From: JADGRF01 sp035274465 | Lineage (GTDB): Bacteria; Myxococcota_A; Polyangia; Polyangiales; JAFGIB01 | DNA: 64,000 bases | Assembly: GCA_035274465.1 (NCBI GenBank) | Contig: DATEOF010000167.1 | Span: 10,252-74,251, forward strand | Reading direction: 5' to 3' | Shown: one piece after another, positions 43,020-50,729 of the stretch | Position numbering within the stretch: the stretch's first letter is position 1 | Layout of the letters: each line of letters opens with the position of its first letter | Program-made: the position numbers and the translations under genes | The notes under the pieces: model-generated | The model's input: only the letters and a program-made list of their open reading frames with translations | What the model was told of the DNA's origin: nothing | Databases searched by the model: none

Positions 43020-43361
43020 ATGAGACGTTTGCTCCTCGCCTCGCTGCTGTTGGCGGCATGCCCACGAGATGACGTGCAGGTTGCCCCGACGACCGCGAAT
43101 CCACTGGGCACCGGTGTGGTCTGCAATGATCGCTGGACGAGCGACGAAGGCGATTGCCAAGCGAGCTTCGATGACTGTAGCGATGGGCTGACCTACGACG
43201 TCGAGTGTGGGGGCAAGAGCTGCGACTGCCTCGCGAACGGCGACAAACTCGGTAAGTTCGTCGCGGACGAGGACTCGGCGTGTCACGTCGAGGATATAGG
43301 CAAGCTCAAGATCCTCTGCGGTTGGAACGCGCCCAGTCGGCGTACGCCAGACTCCGAGTGA
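43020..43361 (+). CDS. Small Cys-rich lipoprotein
   Basis: The 113-residue product has a short lipoprotein signal with lipobox LLAAC (Cys14). The mature part holds nine more cysteines, arranged with acidic residues (CNDRWTSDEGDC and CGGKSCDC). It looks like a compact disulfide-bonded surface or periplasmic protein. No known family is recognised. It follows the propeller-dihaem gene by about 100 bases and a terminator-like hairpin, so it is probably transcribed separately. Confidence 0.65.
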   Translation: MRRLLLASLLLAACPRDDVQVAPTTANPLGTGVVCNDRWTSDEGDCQASFDDCSDGLTYDVECGGKSCDCLANGDKLGKFVADEDSACHVEDIGKLKILCGWNAPSRRTPDSE

Positions 43362-43369
43362 GGCGCATA

Positions 43370-43535
43370 CCGATCGTCGAGCAGAGGCTATCTAGGGGTG
43401 GGTTCGCGACGCGCGCCGGCGTTCATCGGCTAGAGCTGCAGGCCGAGGTCGCGATCGGCGCTCGCGCCGAGAGGCCGCGGCGCTGCGCGCCTCACTGGGG
43501 CGTGGCCCCAGCCCCCCGTAGGCTACGCGGGTGCG
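43370..43535 (-). repeat. Degenerate inverted copy of the MITE-like element (R3)
   Basis: This stretch is the reverse complement, with substitutions and small gaps, of the inner part of the elements at 45530-45782 and 45960-46225. Shared blocks include GAGCAGAG, GGTGGGTTCGCG, CGGCGTTCATCGGCT, GATCGGCGCTCGCGCC and CCTCACTGGGGCGTGG. The terminal repeats themselves have decayed. It lies on the opposite side of the HNH gene from the two intact copies. Confidence 0.8.
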
Positions 43536-43590
43536 TGTCGGACTCGGGACCACCGAGCGCGGCCGGTGACGCTGATGCAAGCTTTGGTTC

Positions 43591-43785
43591 ATGACATCAG
43601 CACGGATTGCTCTGGGTTTGACGGTTGCCTTTCTGACTGGCCTGGCGGCTGCGACGCTCGGCTCCGCGCACGCGGAACAGCCCGCGCTCGATCGCGCCCT
43701 CGTCGAGCGGCTCGTCCGCGCCGAGGAAGCGCAGGCGCGGCAACTCGAAGCCATCGCGCGTGCCGCCGCCAGCTGCAAGCGGTAG
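43591..43785 (+). CDS. Very small exported protein
   Basis: The 64-residue product has a convincing signal peptide (basic start, hydrophobic core GLTVAFLTGLAAATLG, cleavage near AHA at 25-28). The mature part is about 36 residues, mostly one charged helix ending in CKR. No good ribosome-binding site is visible and the gene lies at the edge of a decayed repeat, so it may not be a true gene. It is convergent with the HNH gene, 23 bases away. Confidence 0.45.
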   Translation: MTSARIALGLTVAFLTGLAAATLGSAHAEQPALDRALVERLVRAEEAQARQLEAIARAAASCKR

Positions 43786-43808
43786 CCGGCCTGTCGATCG
43801 TGTGACGC

Positions 43809-45143
43809 TCAGCAGCACTCGGTTCCAAGCCCGGGCGTCCGCTCACGCTCGAACAAGCCCTGAATCGCCCAGTTATAGTCCATCGCCTCGCCACCCCAGT
43901 GACAGTCTCCGGTGCGGTGGTTGATCGCGAGCCCCGCCTCTTCATGCGCTTGCTGCAGCCGTTCACACCCCCGCTCCGCTTGCACGGCAGGCGGCACCAC
44001 CGGCACCAAGCGCCCATCGGCCCTGCGAAACTCCAACGCGCCGTCGATGCGAGCCATGGAGTATCCGTATTCATGCAGGAAGCGGTGATGGAGCCTGCAA
44101 AGCAGCGCAATATTATCGAGATCCGTCAACCCGCCGTTCAGCCAGTGCTTGATATGGTGCGCGTCCAGGAACCGCTGGTTCGTACAACCCGGAAACCTAC
44201 AACCGCGATCCCGGGCCATGAGCGCACGCCGAAGCGCAGTGGATACGGTGCGCGACTTGCGCCCCAGCTTCAGCGGTTCGCCATCGGTGTTCTCAGTGAT
44301 CTCGATCAGACTCGCGTCGCAAGCGATGCGTCGAGCGGTCGCAGGAGGCACCCCGGTCTGCTCCCCGAGCTCGCAGCGCCCGTCCGCCGCCTCATCGCGC
44401 AGAACAACCTCCTCCACGTGAATCGTCACCAACTGCCGATCCGGCCCTGCCACATCGGTCGCGCCGTGCGTGAGAAAGCACTCCGCCATCATCCCAAGCG
44501 CATCGGCATTCCGCGCACCGTAGCCATCCAGCGCACGATCGGGGCGACCCAACGATTCACCTGAATCGCGCTCCACCTCCCGCAGAACATCCGCAGCCGC
44601 CTGAAGCGCCTTCATGAACGCGGCTCCCTGCTCGGGTGCAAGTCGAGCCTTGATCACCACCTCTCCAGTCTCATCCACATAGCTTTGCAAGTACCGCTCC
44701 GCGAAACTCTCATTGCCTAGCTCAAGCTCCTTCCCGCATTCAGCCCGCCGATACAACCGCACCACCTTCTCGACATGCGACACAGTCCCAGCCTCGGCGA
44801 TCGACAGCAGCATCCCCTCATTCTCAGGCGTAGCGATCCGCGTGATCGCGCGAACCTTGCAGTAACTCAACACCCCCCGCTGCATGGCACCAGCGATGCG
44901 AGGCAACCCCTCGAGCGCCCGAGCCACCCGAACCTTCTCCCGCGCCGCGACCAACCCGATCCCACACCGCCAACTCAACCAATGCGCGCAAGAAGCCAAC
45001 CCAATCCCCACGTGCCCACCGCGGCGCTCGAACTCCGCCAGCAACACAAGGAACCGGTACTCCCCGGCATTGAGATGCCCCATGAGCGTAGTCAGCTCAC
45101 GCTCAATCGATTCATCGCTCAAGGTCGCAGTGTCAGTCAACAT
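43809..45143 (-). CDS. DUF222 plus HNH endonuclease protein
   Basis: The 444-residue protein has a helical DUF222 region (about 15-300, with GHVGIGLASCAHWLSWRCGI, AREKVRVARALEGLPRI and the E-x-G-x-x-x-I-x-A strand DETGEVVIKARL). A C-terminal HNH nuclease follows: CRFPGCTNQRFLDAHHIKHW, then NIALLCRLHHRFLHE, with paired zinc cysteines and the catalytic HH-I motif intact. Proteins of this type occur in many copies in actinobacteria and myxobacteria and are suspected selfish or mobile genes. The flanks here carry related repeat elements on both sides. All key residues appear to be present, so it should be active. Confidence 0.9.
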   Translation of the reverse strand: MLTDTATLSDESIERELTTLMGHLNAGEYRFLVLLAEFERRGGHVGIGLASCAHWLSWRCGIGLVAAREKVRVARALEGLPRIAGAMQRGVLSYCKVRAITRIATPENEGMLLSIAEAGTVSHVEKVVRLYRRAECGKELELGNESFAERYLQSYVDETGEVVIKARLAPEQGAAFMKALQAAADVLREVERDSGESLGRPDRALDGYGARNADALGMMAECFLTHGATDVAGPDRQLVTIHVEEVVLRDEAADGRCELGEQTGVPPATARRIACDASLIEITENTDGEPLKLGRKSRTVSTALRRALMARDRGCRFPGCTNQRFLDAHHIKHWLNGGLTDLDNIALLCRLHHRFLHEYGYSMARIDGALEFRRADGRLVPVVPPAVQAERGCERLQQAHEEAGLAINHRTGDCHWGGEAMDYNWAIQGLFERERTPGLGTECC

Positions 45144-45149
45144 GACACT

Positions 45150-45155
45150 ACTATA
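45150..45155 (-). promoter_or_regulatory. -10 element placing transcription start at the HNH initiation codon
   Basis: TATAGT on the minus strand is followed by six bases and then ATG 45143. A start 7 bases downstream of the element would be the A of ATG, giving a leaderless mRNA. No ribosome-binding site is visible and a clear -35 box is lacking. Confidence 0.5.
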
Positions 45156-45382
45156 CGATCCGAACTAACGCCGCGTAATGCAAATCTCTTTGCGTGATCC
45201 GCGTTGCCAATTTCATCGCGCAGCCATCAGCGGCGGCGAGGAGGAACTTGGTGAGGAGCAACCGTGTAGCCTTGCGAAGCGCAGGGTCATGCCCGATTGA
45301 GCGTGACGAGCGGCGGCCTCGCGGCGTGAGTGCACGCGTGCTTCGAAGTGGGAGCGCGATTCACGTGAAGCGGTCCGGCACA

Positions 45383-45529
45383 TGACAAGGGTCGCGTCGC
45401 GGATCCGCCCGCAGTGGTCACGCGCTCGAGTGACACGGCGAAGTGCACGCCGACAGTGCTGCAACGTGTCTTGAGCAGCTGCCGGCGCCTCAAGTGAATC
45501 GCTCTCAACCGCGGGGCCTGCCTCGCTGT
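45383..45529 (+). repeat. Repeat module S, copy 1
   Basis: This 147-base module begins near TGACAAGGGTCG and runs to the left end of element R1. It is repeated about 431 bases downstream (45814-45959), again directly before a MITE-like element, so S and R move or duplicate as one unit. Confidence 0.8.
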
Positions 45530-45782
45530 TACCCATGCGCCTTCGCTCGCGCGCGCTCGCTCAACGGAAGCCCCGGCACACGCGTCCACCAAACCCAGCG
45601 AGCATCCGCGTAGCCTACCGGGGGCTGGGGCCCACGCCCCAGTGAGGCCTCTTGGGCGCGAGCGCCGATCGCAACGTTTGGTCGCAGCTCCAGCCGATGA
45701 ACGCCGGCGCATGCCGCGAACCCATCCCTAGTTAGCTCTGCTCGAGGATCGGCAATCGCGCGGGAGAGAAGGCGCATGGGTA
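45530..45782 (+). mobile_element. MITE-like element R1 (253 bp)
   Basis: The ends are imperfect terminal inverted repeats of about 24 bases: TACCCATGCGCC at the left and GGCGCATGGGTA at the right match exactly for the outer 12, and the next dozen bases match mostly. The interior is non-coding, and a short hairpin (CTGGGGC and GCCCCAG) lies in the middle. The element has no open frame for a transposase, so it would need one supplied in trans. No obvious target-site duplication was established. Confidence 0.75.
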
Positions 45783-45813
45783 GTCGCGAGCCCCAGCGGT
45801 GGGAAGAGGCACC

Positions 45814-45959
45814 TGACAAGGGTCGGATCGCGAACCCGCGGGCTGTCGTCACGCGCCCGATTGGCACAGCAAAGTGCCTCGCGGCAGCGCGGCAACGCTC
45901 TTTGAGCAGCTGCTGGCGCTTCACGTGAATCGTTCTCAATCGGGGGCCAGCGTCGCTCT
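45814..45959 (+). repeat. Repeat module S, copy 2
   Basis: Second copy of the module at 45383-45529, differing by scattered substitutions (for example CAAGGGTCGGATCGCG against CAAGGGTCGCGTCGCG) but of the same length and order. Confidence 0.8.
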
Positions 45960-46225
45960 TACCCCTGCGCCTTCGCTCGCGCGCTCGCTCAACGGAAGCC
46001 CCGGCACACGCGTCCACCAAACCCAGCGAGCAGCCGCGTAGCCTACCGGGGGCTGGGGCGCATGCCCCAGTGAGGCGCGCAGCGCCGTAGCCTCTTGGGC
46101 GCGAGCGCCGATCGCAACCCCTGGTCGCAGCTCCAGCCGATGAACGTCGGCGCACGCCGCGTACCCATCCCTAGTTAGCTCTGCTAGACGGTCGGCAATC
46201 GCGCGCGAGCGACGGCGCATGGGTA
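45960..46225 (+). mobile_element. MITE-like element R2 (266 bp)
   Basis: Near-identical to R1 over most of its length, with a roughly 13-base insertion (GGCGCGCAGCGCC region) in the middle. The left end TACCCCTGCGCC differs from R1 by one base and the right end GGCGCATGGGTA is the same. Terminal inverted repeats extend about 27 bases with a few mismatches. Confidence 0.75.
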
Positions 46226-46302
46226 ACCGCGAGGCCGCCCCGCGGCTGATTGTGATTCACATGAATCGCCTCAAGCAGAGACCGAGCGAAGGCGCATGGG
46301 CA
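46226..46302 (-). repeat. Inverted fragment of module S with extra element end
   Basis: CGCGAGGC, CCCCGCGG and a GATTCAC block read as the reverse complement of the right end of module S (45470-45529), followed by a further GGCGCATGGG end at 46291-46300. It suggests repeated insertion or rearrangement at this site. Confidence 0.6.
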
Positions 46303-46394
46303 ACCCGAGTTGGCTCCCGCGTGCGAAAGCCTTCGCCACCGCTCAGAAGCGCCCCGCGCGGTGCCCCCGCGACCGATTCACACCAAGCGCCCGC

Positions 46395-47933
46395 TCAAAA
46401 CGCGGTGCAACACCACCCCGCGCACTTCACCCCGCACCCGCCGCAGTTGTTCTTGTCCTTCGTCGTCCCGGGAATACACGGCCACGGCACGCACTCACTC
46501 CGCGTATCCACGCAAGCGCCCCCGCAGCACTCGTTGCCATCCGCGCACGCGCCGCTATTGCACGCGCACCCGCCGCCCTGACAGGTCTGCCCGCTGGGAC
46601 ACGCGTTCCCGCAGCTGCCGCAGTTCGCATTCCCGTTCAGCGCGGCCTCGCAGCCATCCGCAACGCCACCCGCGCAGTCATCGTACCCCGCCGAGCACGA
46701 AGCGATCTTGCAGCTCCCCGTGCTGCAACTACCCGCAGCATGCGCCGGGTTACACGTCCCGCTGCAACTCCCGCAATGGTCGTTCGTGTTCAACGGCTGC
46801 TCGCAGCCATTGTCGCTCCGCCCATCGCAATCCCCCCAACCGGCCTCGCACACCAGGCTCGCGCACTTCCCGGCGCTACACTGGGCCCCCGTCACCCGCG
46901 GCAACGCGGCACAGTCATTCCCGCAGCTCCCGCAGTCCTCCACGCTCCCCAGGTTCGTCTCGCAGCCGTTGTCCCGCTGCCCATCGCAGTTCGCATACGC
47001 TGCATTGCAGCTCGTGATCGCACACTGCCCCGCGTTACAGCCCCCCTGCGCCTGCGCATAGGGTCCGCACTTCACGCCGCAGGCCCCGCAGTTCCCCGCG
47101 GACGTCAAGTCGGCCTCGCAGCCGTTGCTGGCATTGCCATCGCAATCCGCCATGTTCGCCGCGCACTGCGCCGCGCTACACCGCCCACCCGCACACTTGT
47201 TCGGCGCCGCACACGGACTGTTGCACGCCCCGCAGTGTTGGGGATTGTCGCTCAGGCTGATGCAACCCGCGCCGCAGTCCGCGAACGTCGGCTTGCACGC
47301 CACGAACTTGCACTCCCCGGACTCGCAGCTCGCCTCGCCGCTCGCCAGCGTGCAGGTCATCCCGCAGCTACCGCAGTTGCTCGGCGAGCGCAGCGAAGTC
47401 TCGCAGCCATTGGCATCGATGCCGTCGCAGTCGCCCCAGCCGTCCTCGCAGCCGACGGCGGCGGAGCTCTCCCGGCAGTCGCCGAGCTCGTCGTCGTGAC
47501 ATCCGTGATCGATCAAGCACGGGCCCCCGCCCACGTCGGGCGCGCACACGCTGCTCTTCACGTGCTTCAACGCGCAGCTCGCGCCGCACGCGCGGCAGTG
47601 CGAGCTACTGGTGAGCGTCTCCTCGCAGCCGCTCTGCGCATCGCCGTCGCAGTCGAAGTGGCCTTCCTCGCAGTGGATGATCGTGCACTCACCGGAGATG
47701 CACACGCCTTGCGAGCTCGGTCCGATACAGATGCTGTAGTCCTCGGCGCCTTCGCAGCTGCTCAAGATCGCTGCATCGGGCATGCGCGTGGGACCCGCGT
47801 CGACGTCGTCTTGGCCGCCGTCCTCGTGCGAGCTGCGCGGCTTGTATTTGGTCAGCCCTGCGTCGTACGCGCTGCACGCGACGAGGAAGCAACACGCGAG
47901 CCATGCGTAGGCGTTCGGGGGTACTCGAGCCAA
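46395..47933 (-). CDS. Lipoprotein with tandem CxxC-type cysteine repeats
   Basis: The 512-residue product has a lipobox LVAC (Cys20) and an Asp/Gly-rich linker to about residue 58. Roughly nine tandem units follow, of the form DCDG-x3-5-NGCE-x-x-L-x-S-x-x-x-CGxCGxxC plus a spacer with SAGxC or similar. The unit length is about 40 residues. The acidic DCDG turn resembles a calcium-binding loop such as those in thrombospondin type 3 or EGF-like modules, but I would not assign it. The last 80 residues end in a dense cysteine cluster (CGGCGVKCAGWCC). It is probably a surface-exposed rod. Function is unknown. It is divergent from the DUF1592 operon. Confidence 0.85.
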   Translation of the reverse strand: MARVPPNAYAWLACCFLVACSAYDAGLTKYKPRSSHEDGGQDDVDAGPTRMPDAAILSSCEGAEDYSICIGPSSQGVCISGECTIIHCEEGHFDCDGDAQSGCEETLTSSSHCRACGASCALKHVKSSVCAPDVGGGPCLIDHGCHDDELGDCRESSAAVGCEDGWGDCDGIDANGCETSLRSPSNCGSCGMTCTLASGEASCESGECKFVACKPTFADCGAGCISLSDNPQHCGACNSPCAAPNKCAGGRCSAAQCAANMADCDGNASNGCEADLTSAGNCGACGVKCGPYAQAQGGCNAGQCAITSCNAAYANCDGQRDNGCETNLGSVEDCGSCGNDCAALPRVTGAQCSAGKCASLVCEAGWGDCDGRSDNGCEQPLNTNDHCGSCSGTCNPAHAAGSCSTGSCKIASCSAGYDDCAGGVADGCEAALNGNANCGSCGNACPSGQTCQGGGCACNSGACADGNECCGGACVDTRSECVPWPCIPGTTKDKNNCGGCGVKCAGWCCTAF

Positions 47934-48154
47934 GCATTTGGAATGTTATGGGAACAGCCATGTGCGTAACGAGCTGCGGGTCAGGCGCGCATGTGCGCCC
48001 AGGCGCATAGGACCGTGGCGGCCGTAGTCCGTAACCTGGCGCGGACCTGCGACATTTTGAGCCGGGGCGTGCACGTCGATGCACGTACTCGCGATAGCCC
48101 AGTCGTTCAGGGGGGCGTCAGCTCCAGAGTTTTCGCGATTGCGGGGGATCCTGC

Positions 48155-50716
48155 ATGCCAACATTCAACTCCTACCTCCGTCGCTGGCCGTGTGCGCTGT
48201 CCACGCTGATCGCCCTCACGGCCCTGGGCTGTTCCGGCGCCGACGACTCCGGCTCTGCGCGTGATCGCGAGCGGCCGGGAGAGTCCCCCGGCAAGCCGGG
48301 CTCGGACCCTGACCAGGACACGCTCGAGCCTGGCCAGCAGCCATCGGCGGCGCAGACCAAGACCGATCCTTGCTACACGCCCGAGCAGTCGTTCGCCTGG
48401 GAGATGTACGGCAGCGTGTTTTCGCGCTGTATCGGTTGCCACAACTCGTTCGGCCTGGCGCGCCAAGTTGGTGTCGCGCTGAAGTTCACGTTCCCCGGCG
48501 AGCCGGACTTCGCGGCCAAGAACGTCACGCTGCTCAGCAGCTACGCGGCATCGCGCATCGACGTCAATGGCGAGAGTGTCCCCCTGCTGCTGGCCAAGCC
48601 CACGCAGCGCGTGGCGCACGTCGGCGGTGAGGTCCTGGCGCCGAATGGTCCCGAGGCCAAGCTGCTCGCGAGCTTCGTCGACAAGCTGGTCAACCCGCCG
48701 CACTGTAAGGACGTGCCGCCCGATGCGGCCGAGGTCGCGCTCAGCGGGCTCGCGCTCGCGACTCCGAAGCAGACCTACGCGCGCGCCAAGTTCATGCTGG
48801 CCGGTGAGGTCGCCACGCCCGAGGAGCTCGATGGCCTGCCGCAAGACGAGGCCATGCTCGACAAGCAGCTCGACCAGCTGATGCAGACCGACGCCTTCAT
48901 GGCGCGCGTCTCGGAGATGTTCAACGACTGGCTGCTGACCGACGCCTACAGCTCGATCGTGCGCGGCGACGATCTCTTCCCGCAGCTGCGCGACTATCCG
49001 CAGCGCAACTACTTCCTGCCGCTCTGCACGCCCGAGCGCACCAACCGCTGCTGCGACGCGGCGATGGGCGCCGCGTGTTGCGCGTCGGTCGAGACCGATG
49101 CCAATCGCTGCGGCGACGCCGTCAACGACCTGGCGATCGACGCCGTGGCGCGCGAGCCGCTCGAGCTGCTCAAGTACATCGTCCGGCACGACATGCCGCT
49201 CACCGAGTTGGTCACGGCCGAGTACACGGTGGCCAACCCGTACTCGGCGATGGTGTACGGCATGACGCAGGCGCAGCGTCAGGCGATCTTCGATACCGAT
49301 CCCAACAACGACGCGACCGAGTTCAAGCCGATCCAGCTCGCGCCCACCGCGCAGAACGGCCTGCGCATCAGCGGCGGCGCTGGCTACCCGCACGCCGGCA
49401 TCCTGTCGATGCCGGTGGTGCTCGTGCGCTTCCCGTCGTCGACCAGCAATCAGGAGCGCACGCGCGGCGCGCGGCTGATCCTCGAGCGCTTCCTGGGTGT
49501 GCCGGTCATGAAGCTCTCCGACTTCTCGACCGCCAAGCTCCCGCCCGATGCCGATCTCGAGCTGGCAACGCAGGAATACGCGGCCTGCACTGTGTGCCAC
49601 GCGGCCATCGATCCGATCGCGGGCCACTTCCGCAACTTCGGCAGCACCGGCCAGTACCGGGTGAGCACGAAGACCAAGCTGGCCGAGCACCTGCCCGAGC
49701 CGGAGTTCCTGGGTCAGAAGATGCCGATGGGCGGCGATCCGCTGCGCTGGTTGGGCTCACAGGTCGCGCAGCATCCACGCTTCGGCCTGGGTGTCCTCGC
49801 GCCCGTGTTCGCCGACTTGATCGGCACGGAGGTGCTGACCGCGCCGAGCGACCTCGCCGCCGAGGACTACCGCGCGCGCTACCTCGCCTTCCGCATGCAA
49901 CAGATCGAGATCCAGCGCCTGCGCAAGGAATTCTCCGGCCCTGCCGGCCTGCGCCTCAAGCCGCTGGTCAAGGCGATCGTCAAGGGTCCGTTCTTCCGCG
50001 CGATTGGCTCCAACGCCAGCGACGAGATCACGCGCGAGGGGCTGGCGCTGGCCGGCGTGGGCCTCGGTGCACTGCTCACGCCCGAGCAGCTCGCGCGCAA
50101 GATCGAGCAGGTCGCGGGCATCACCTATCGCTCGGGCATGAGCGGCACCGGCCGCGATCTGCTGCGCAGCTTCCGCGACTACCGCTTGATGTTCGGCGGC
50201 ACGGACTGGGACTCCACGCCGGCTCGCTATCGTGAACCCAACGCGATGTCGGTGCGGATCGCGATGCGCATGGGCAACGAGCTGGCCTGCTCGGCGGTGC
50301 CGCAGGACTTCTCGATCATCGACGCCGGCAAGCGCAAGCTGTTCCGCAACGTCGACCTGACCACGACGCCCGAGTCGGGTGGCGAGGCGGCGATCAAGAC
50401 CGAGATCAAGCGCCTGCACTCGCTGGTGCTGGGCGAGCAGCTCGCGGACGGCGATCCCGAGCTCGAGGCGACCTATCAGCTCTGGCAGCAGAGCCACGAG
50501 GCGCTGCGTACGGCAGCTGGCAGCGGCAAGGGTGGCCAGAACAGCGCCACGCGCTCGAAGATCAACTGCAAGGCCATTGCCAGCTTCGACGCGGCGCAGA
50601 CGCCGTATCCGAACGACACGCACCGCGTGGTCGATCAGGATACCAACAACACGCTCAAGCCCTGGGTCGCGGTGCTCTCGTACCTGCTCTCCGACGGGCG
50701 CTTCTTCTTGCAGTGA
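48155..50716 (+). CDS. DUF1592/DUF1588-type (planctomycete PSD-like) cytochrome lipoprotein
   Basis: The 853-residue product has a lipoprotein-like signal ending LGCSG (Cys26). It carries an N-terminal haem motif CIGCH (92-96) and a second CTVCH (478-482) in the segment CTVCHAAIDPIAGHFRNFGS. That segment is the hallmark of the DUF1588 domain, in which the haem region precedes a DP-[IL]-G-x-x-x-x-x-F motif. The intervening DUF1592 region contains EPLELLKYIVRHDMPLTELV and GILSMPVVLVRFPS. The C terminus is DUF1585-like (LLSDGRFF). These proteins are known mainly from planctomycetes and myxobacteria and are always paired with a DUF1501 protein, as here 13 bases downstream. Their activity is undetermined; polysaccharide or redox roles have been suggested. 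Confidence 0.88.
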   Translation: MPTFNSYLRRWPCALSTLIALTALGCSGADDSGSARDRERPGESPGKPGSDPDQDTLEPGQQPSAAQTKTDPCYTPEQSFAWEMYGSVFSRCIGCHNSFGLARQVGVALKFTFPGEPDFAAKNVTLLSSYAASRIDVNGESVPLLLAKPTQRVAHVGGEVLAPNGPEAKLLASFVDKLVNPPHCKDVPPDAAEVALSGLALATPKQTYARAKFMLAGEVATPEELDGLPQDEAMLDKQLDQLMQTDAFMARVSEMFNDWLLTDAYSSIVRGDDLFPQLRDYPQRNYFLPLCTPERTNRCCDAAMGAACCASVETDANRCGDAVNDLAIDAVAREPLELLKYIVRHDMPLTELVTAEYTVANPYSAMVYGMTQAQRQAIFDTDPNNDATEFKPIQLAPTAQNGLRISGGAGYPHAGILSMPVVLVRFPSSTSNQERTRGARLILERFLGVPVMKLSDFSTAKLPPDADLELATQEYAACTVCHAAIDPIAGHFRNFGSTGQYRVSTKTKLAEHLPEPEFLGQKMPMGGDPLRWLGSQVAQHPRFGLGVLAPVFADLIGTEVLTAPSDLAAEDYRARYLAFRMQQIEIQRLRKEFSGPAGLRLKPLVKAIVKGPFFRAIGSNASDEITREGLALAGVGLGALLTPEQLARKIEQVAGITYRSGMSGTGRDLLRSFRDYRLMFGGTDWDSTPARYREPNAMSVRIAMRMGNELACSAVPQDFSIIDAGKRKLFRNVDLTTTPESGGEAAIKTEIKRLHSLVLGEQLADGDPELEATYQLWQQSHEALRTAAGSGKGGQNSATRSKINCKAIASFDAAQTPYPNDTHRVVDQDTNNTLKPWVAVLSYLLSDGRFFLQ

Positions 50717-50729
50717 TGGGAGGACGAGG

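Larger units (their letters stand above)
45144..46394. other. Gene-free repeat region beside the HNH gene
   Basis: These 1251 bases contain no credible gene. From left to right they hold a promoter-like element, about 225 bases in which I see nothing specific, module S1 (45383-45529), element R1 (45530-45782), a 31-base gap, module S2 (45814-45959), element R2 (45960-46225), an inverted fragment of module S with another GGCGCATGGG end (46226-46302), and about 90 bases running into the terminus of the next gene. Confidence 0.85.

Noticed and set aside
41547..43286. 579-codon minus-strand frame over the propeller-dihaem gene and the small lipoprotein
   Set aside because: Composition typical of a shadow; two real plus-strand genes with signal peptides and haem motifs occupy the region.
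45529..46220. Minus-strand open frames of 94-208 codons inside the repeat region
   Set aside because: They are Arg-rich and track the repeated elements; the same short frames appear in both copies with frame-breaking indels, so they are not conserved as protein.
48068..48086. CGTGCA-CGTCGA-TGCACG dyad between the divergent Cys-repeat and DUF1592 genes
   Set aside because: Arms of 6 bases in high-GC DNA are common by chance and there is no regulator nearby; not reported as an operator.
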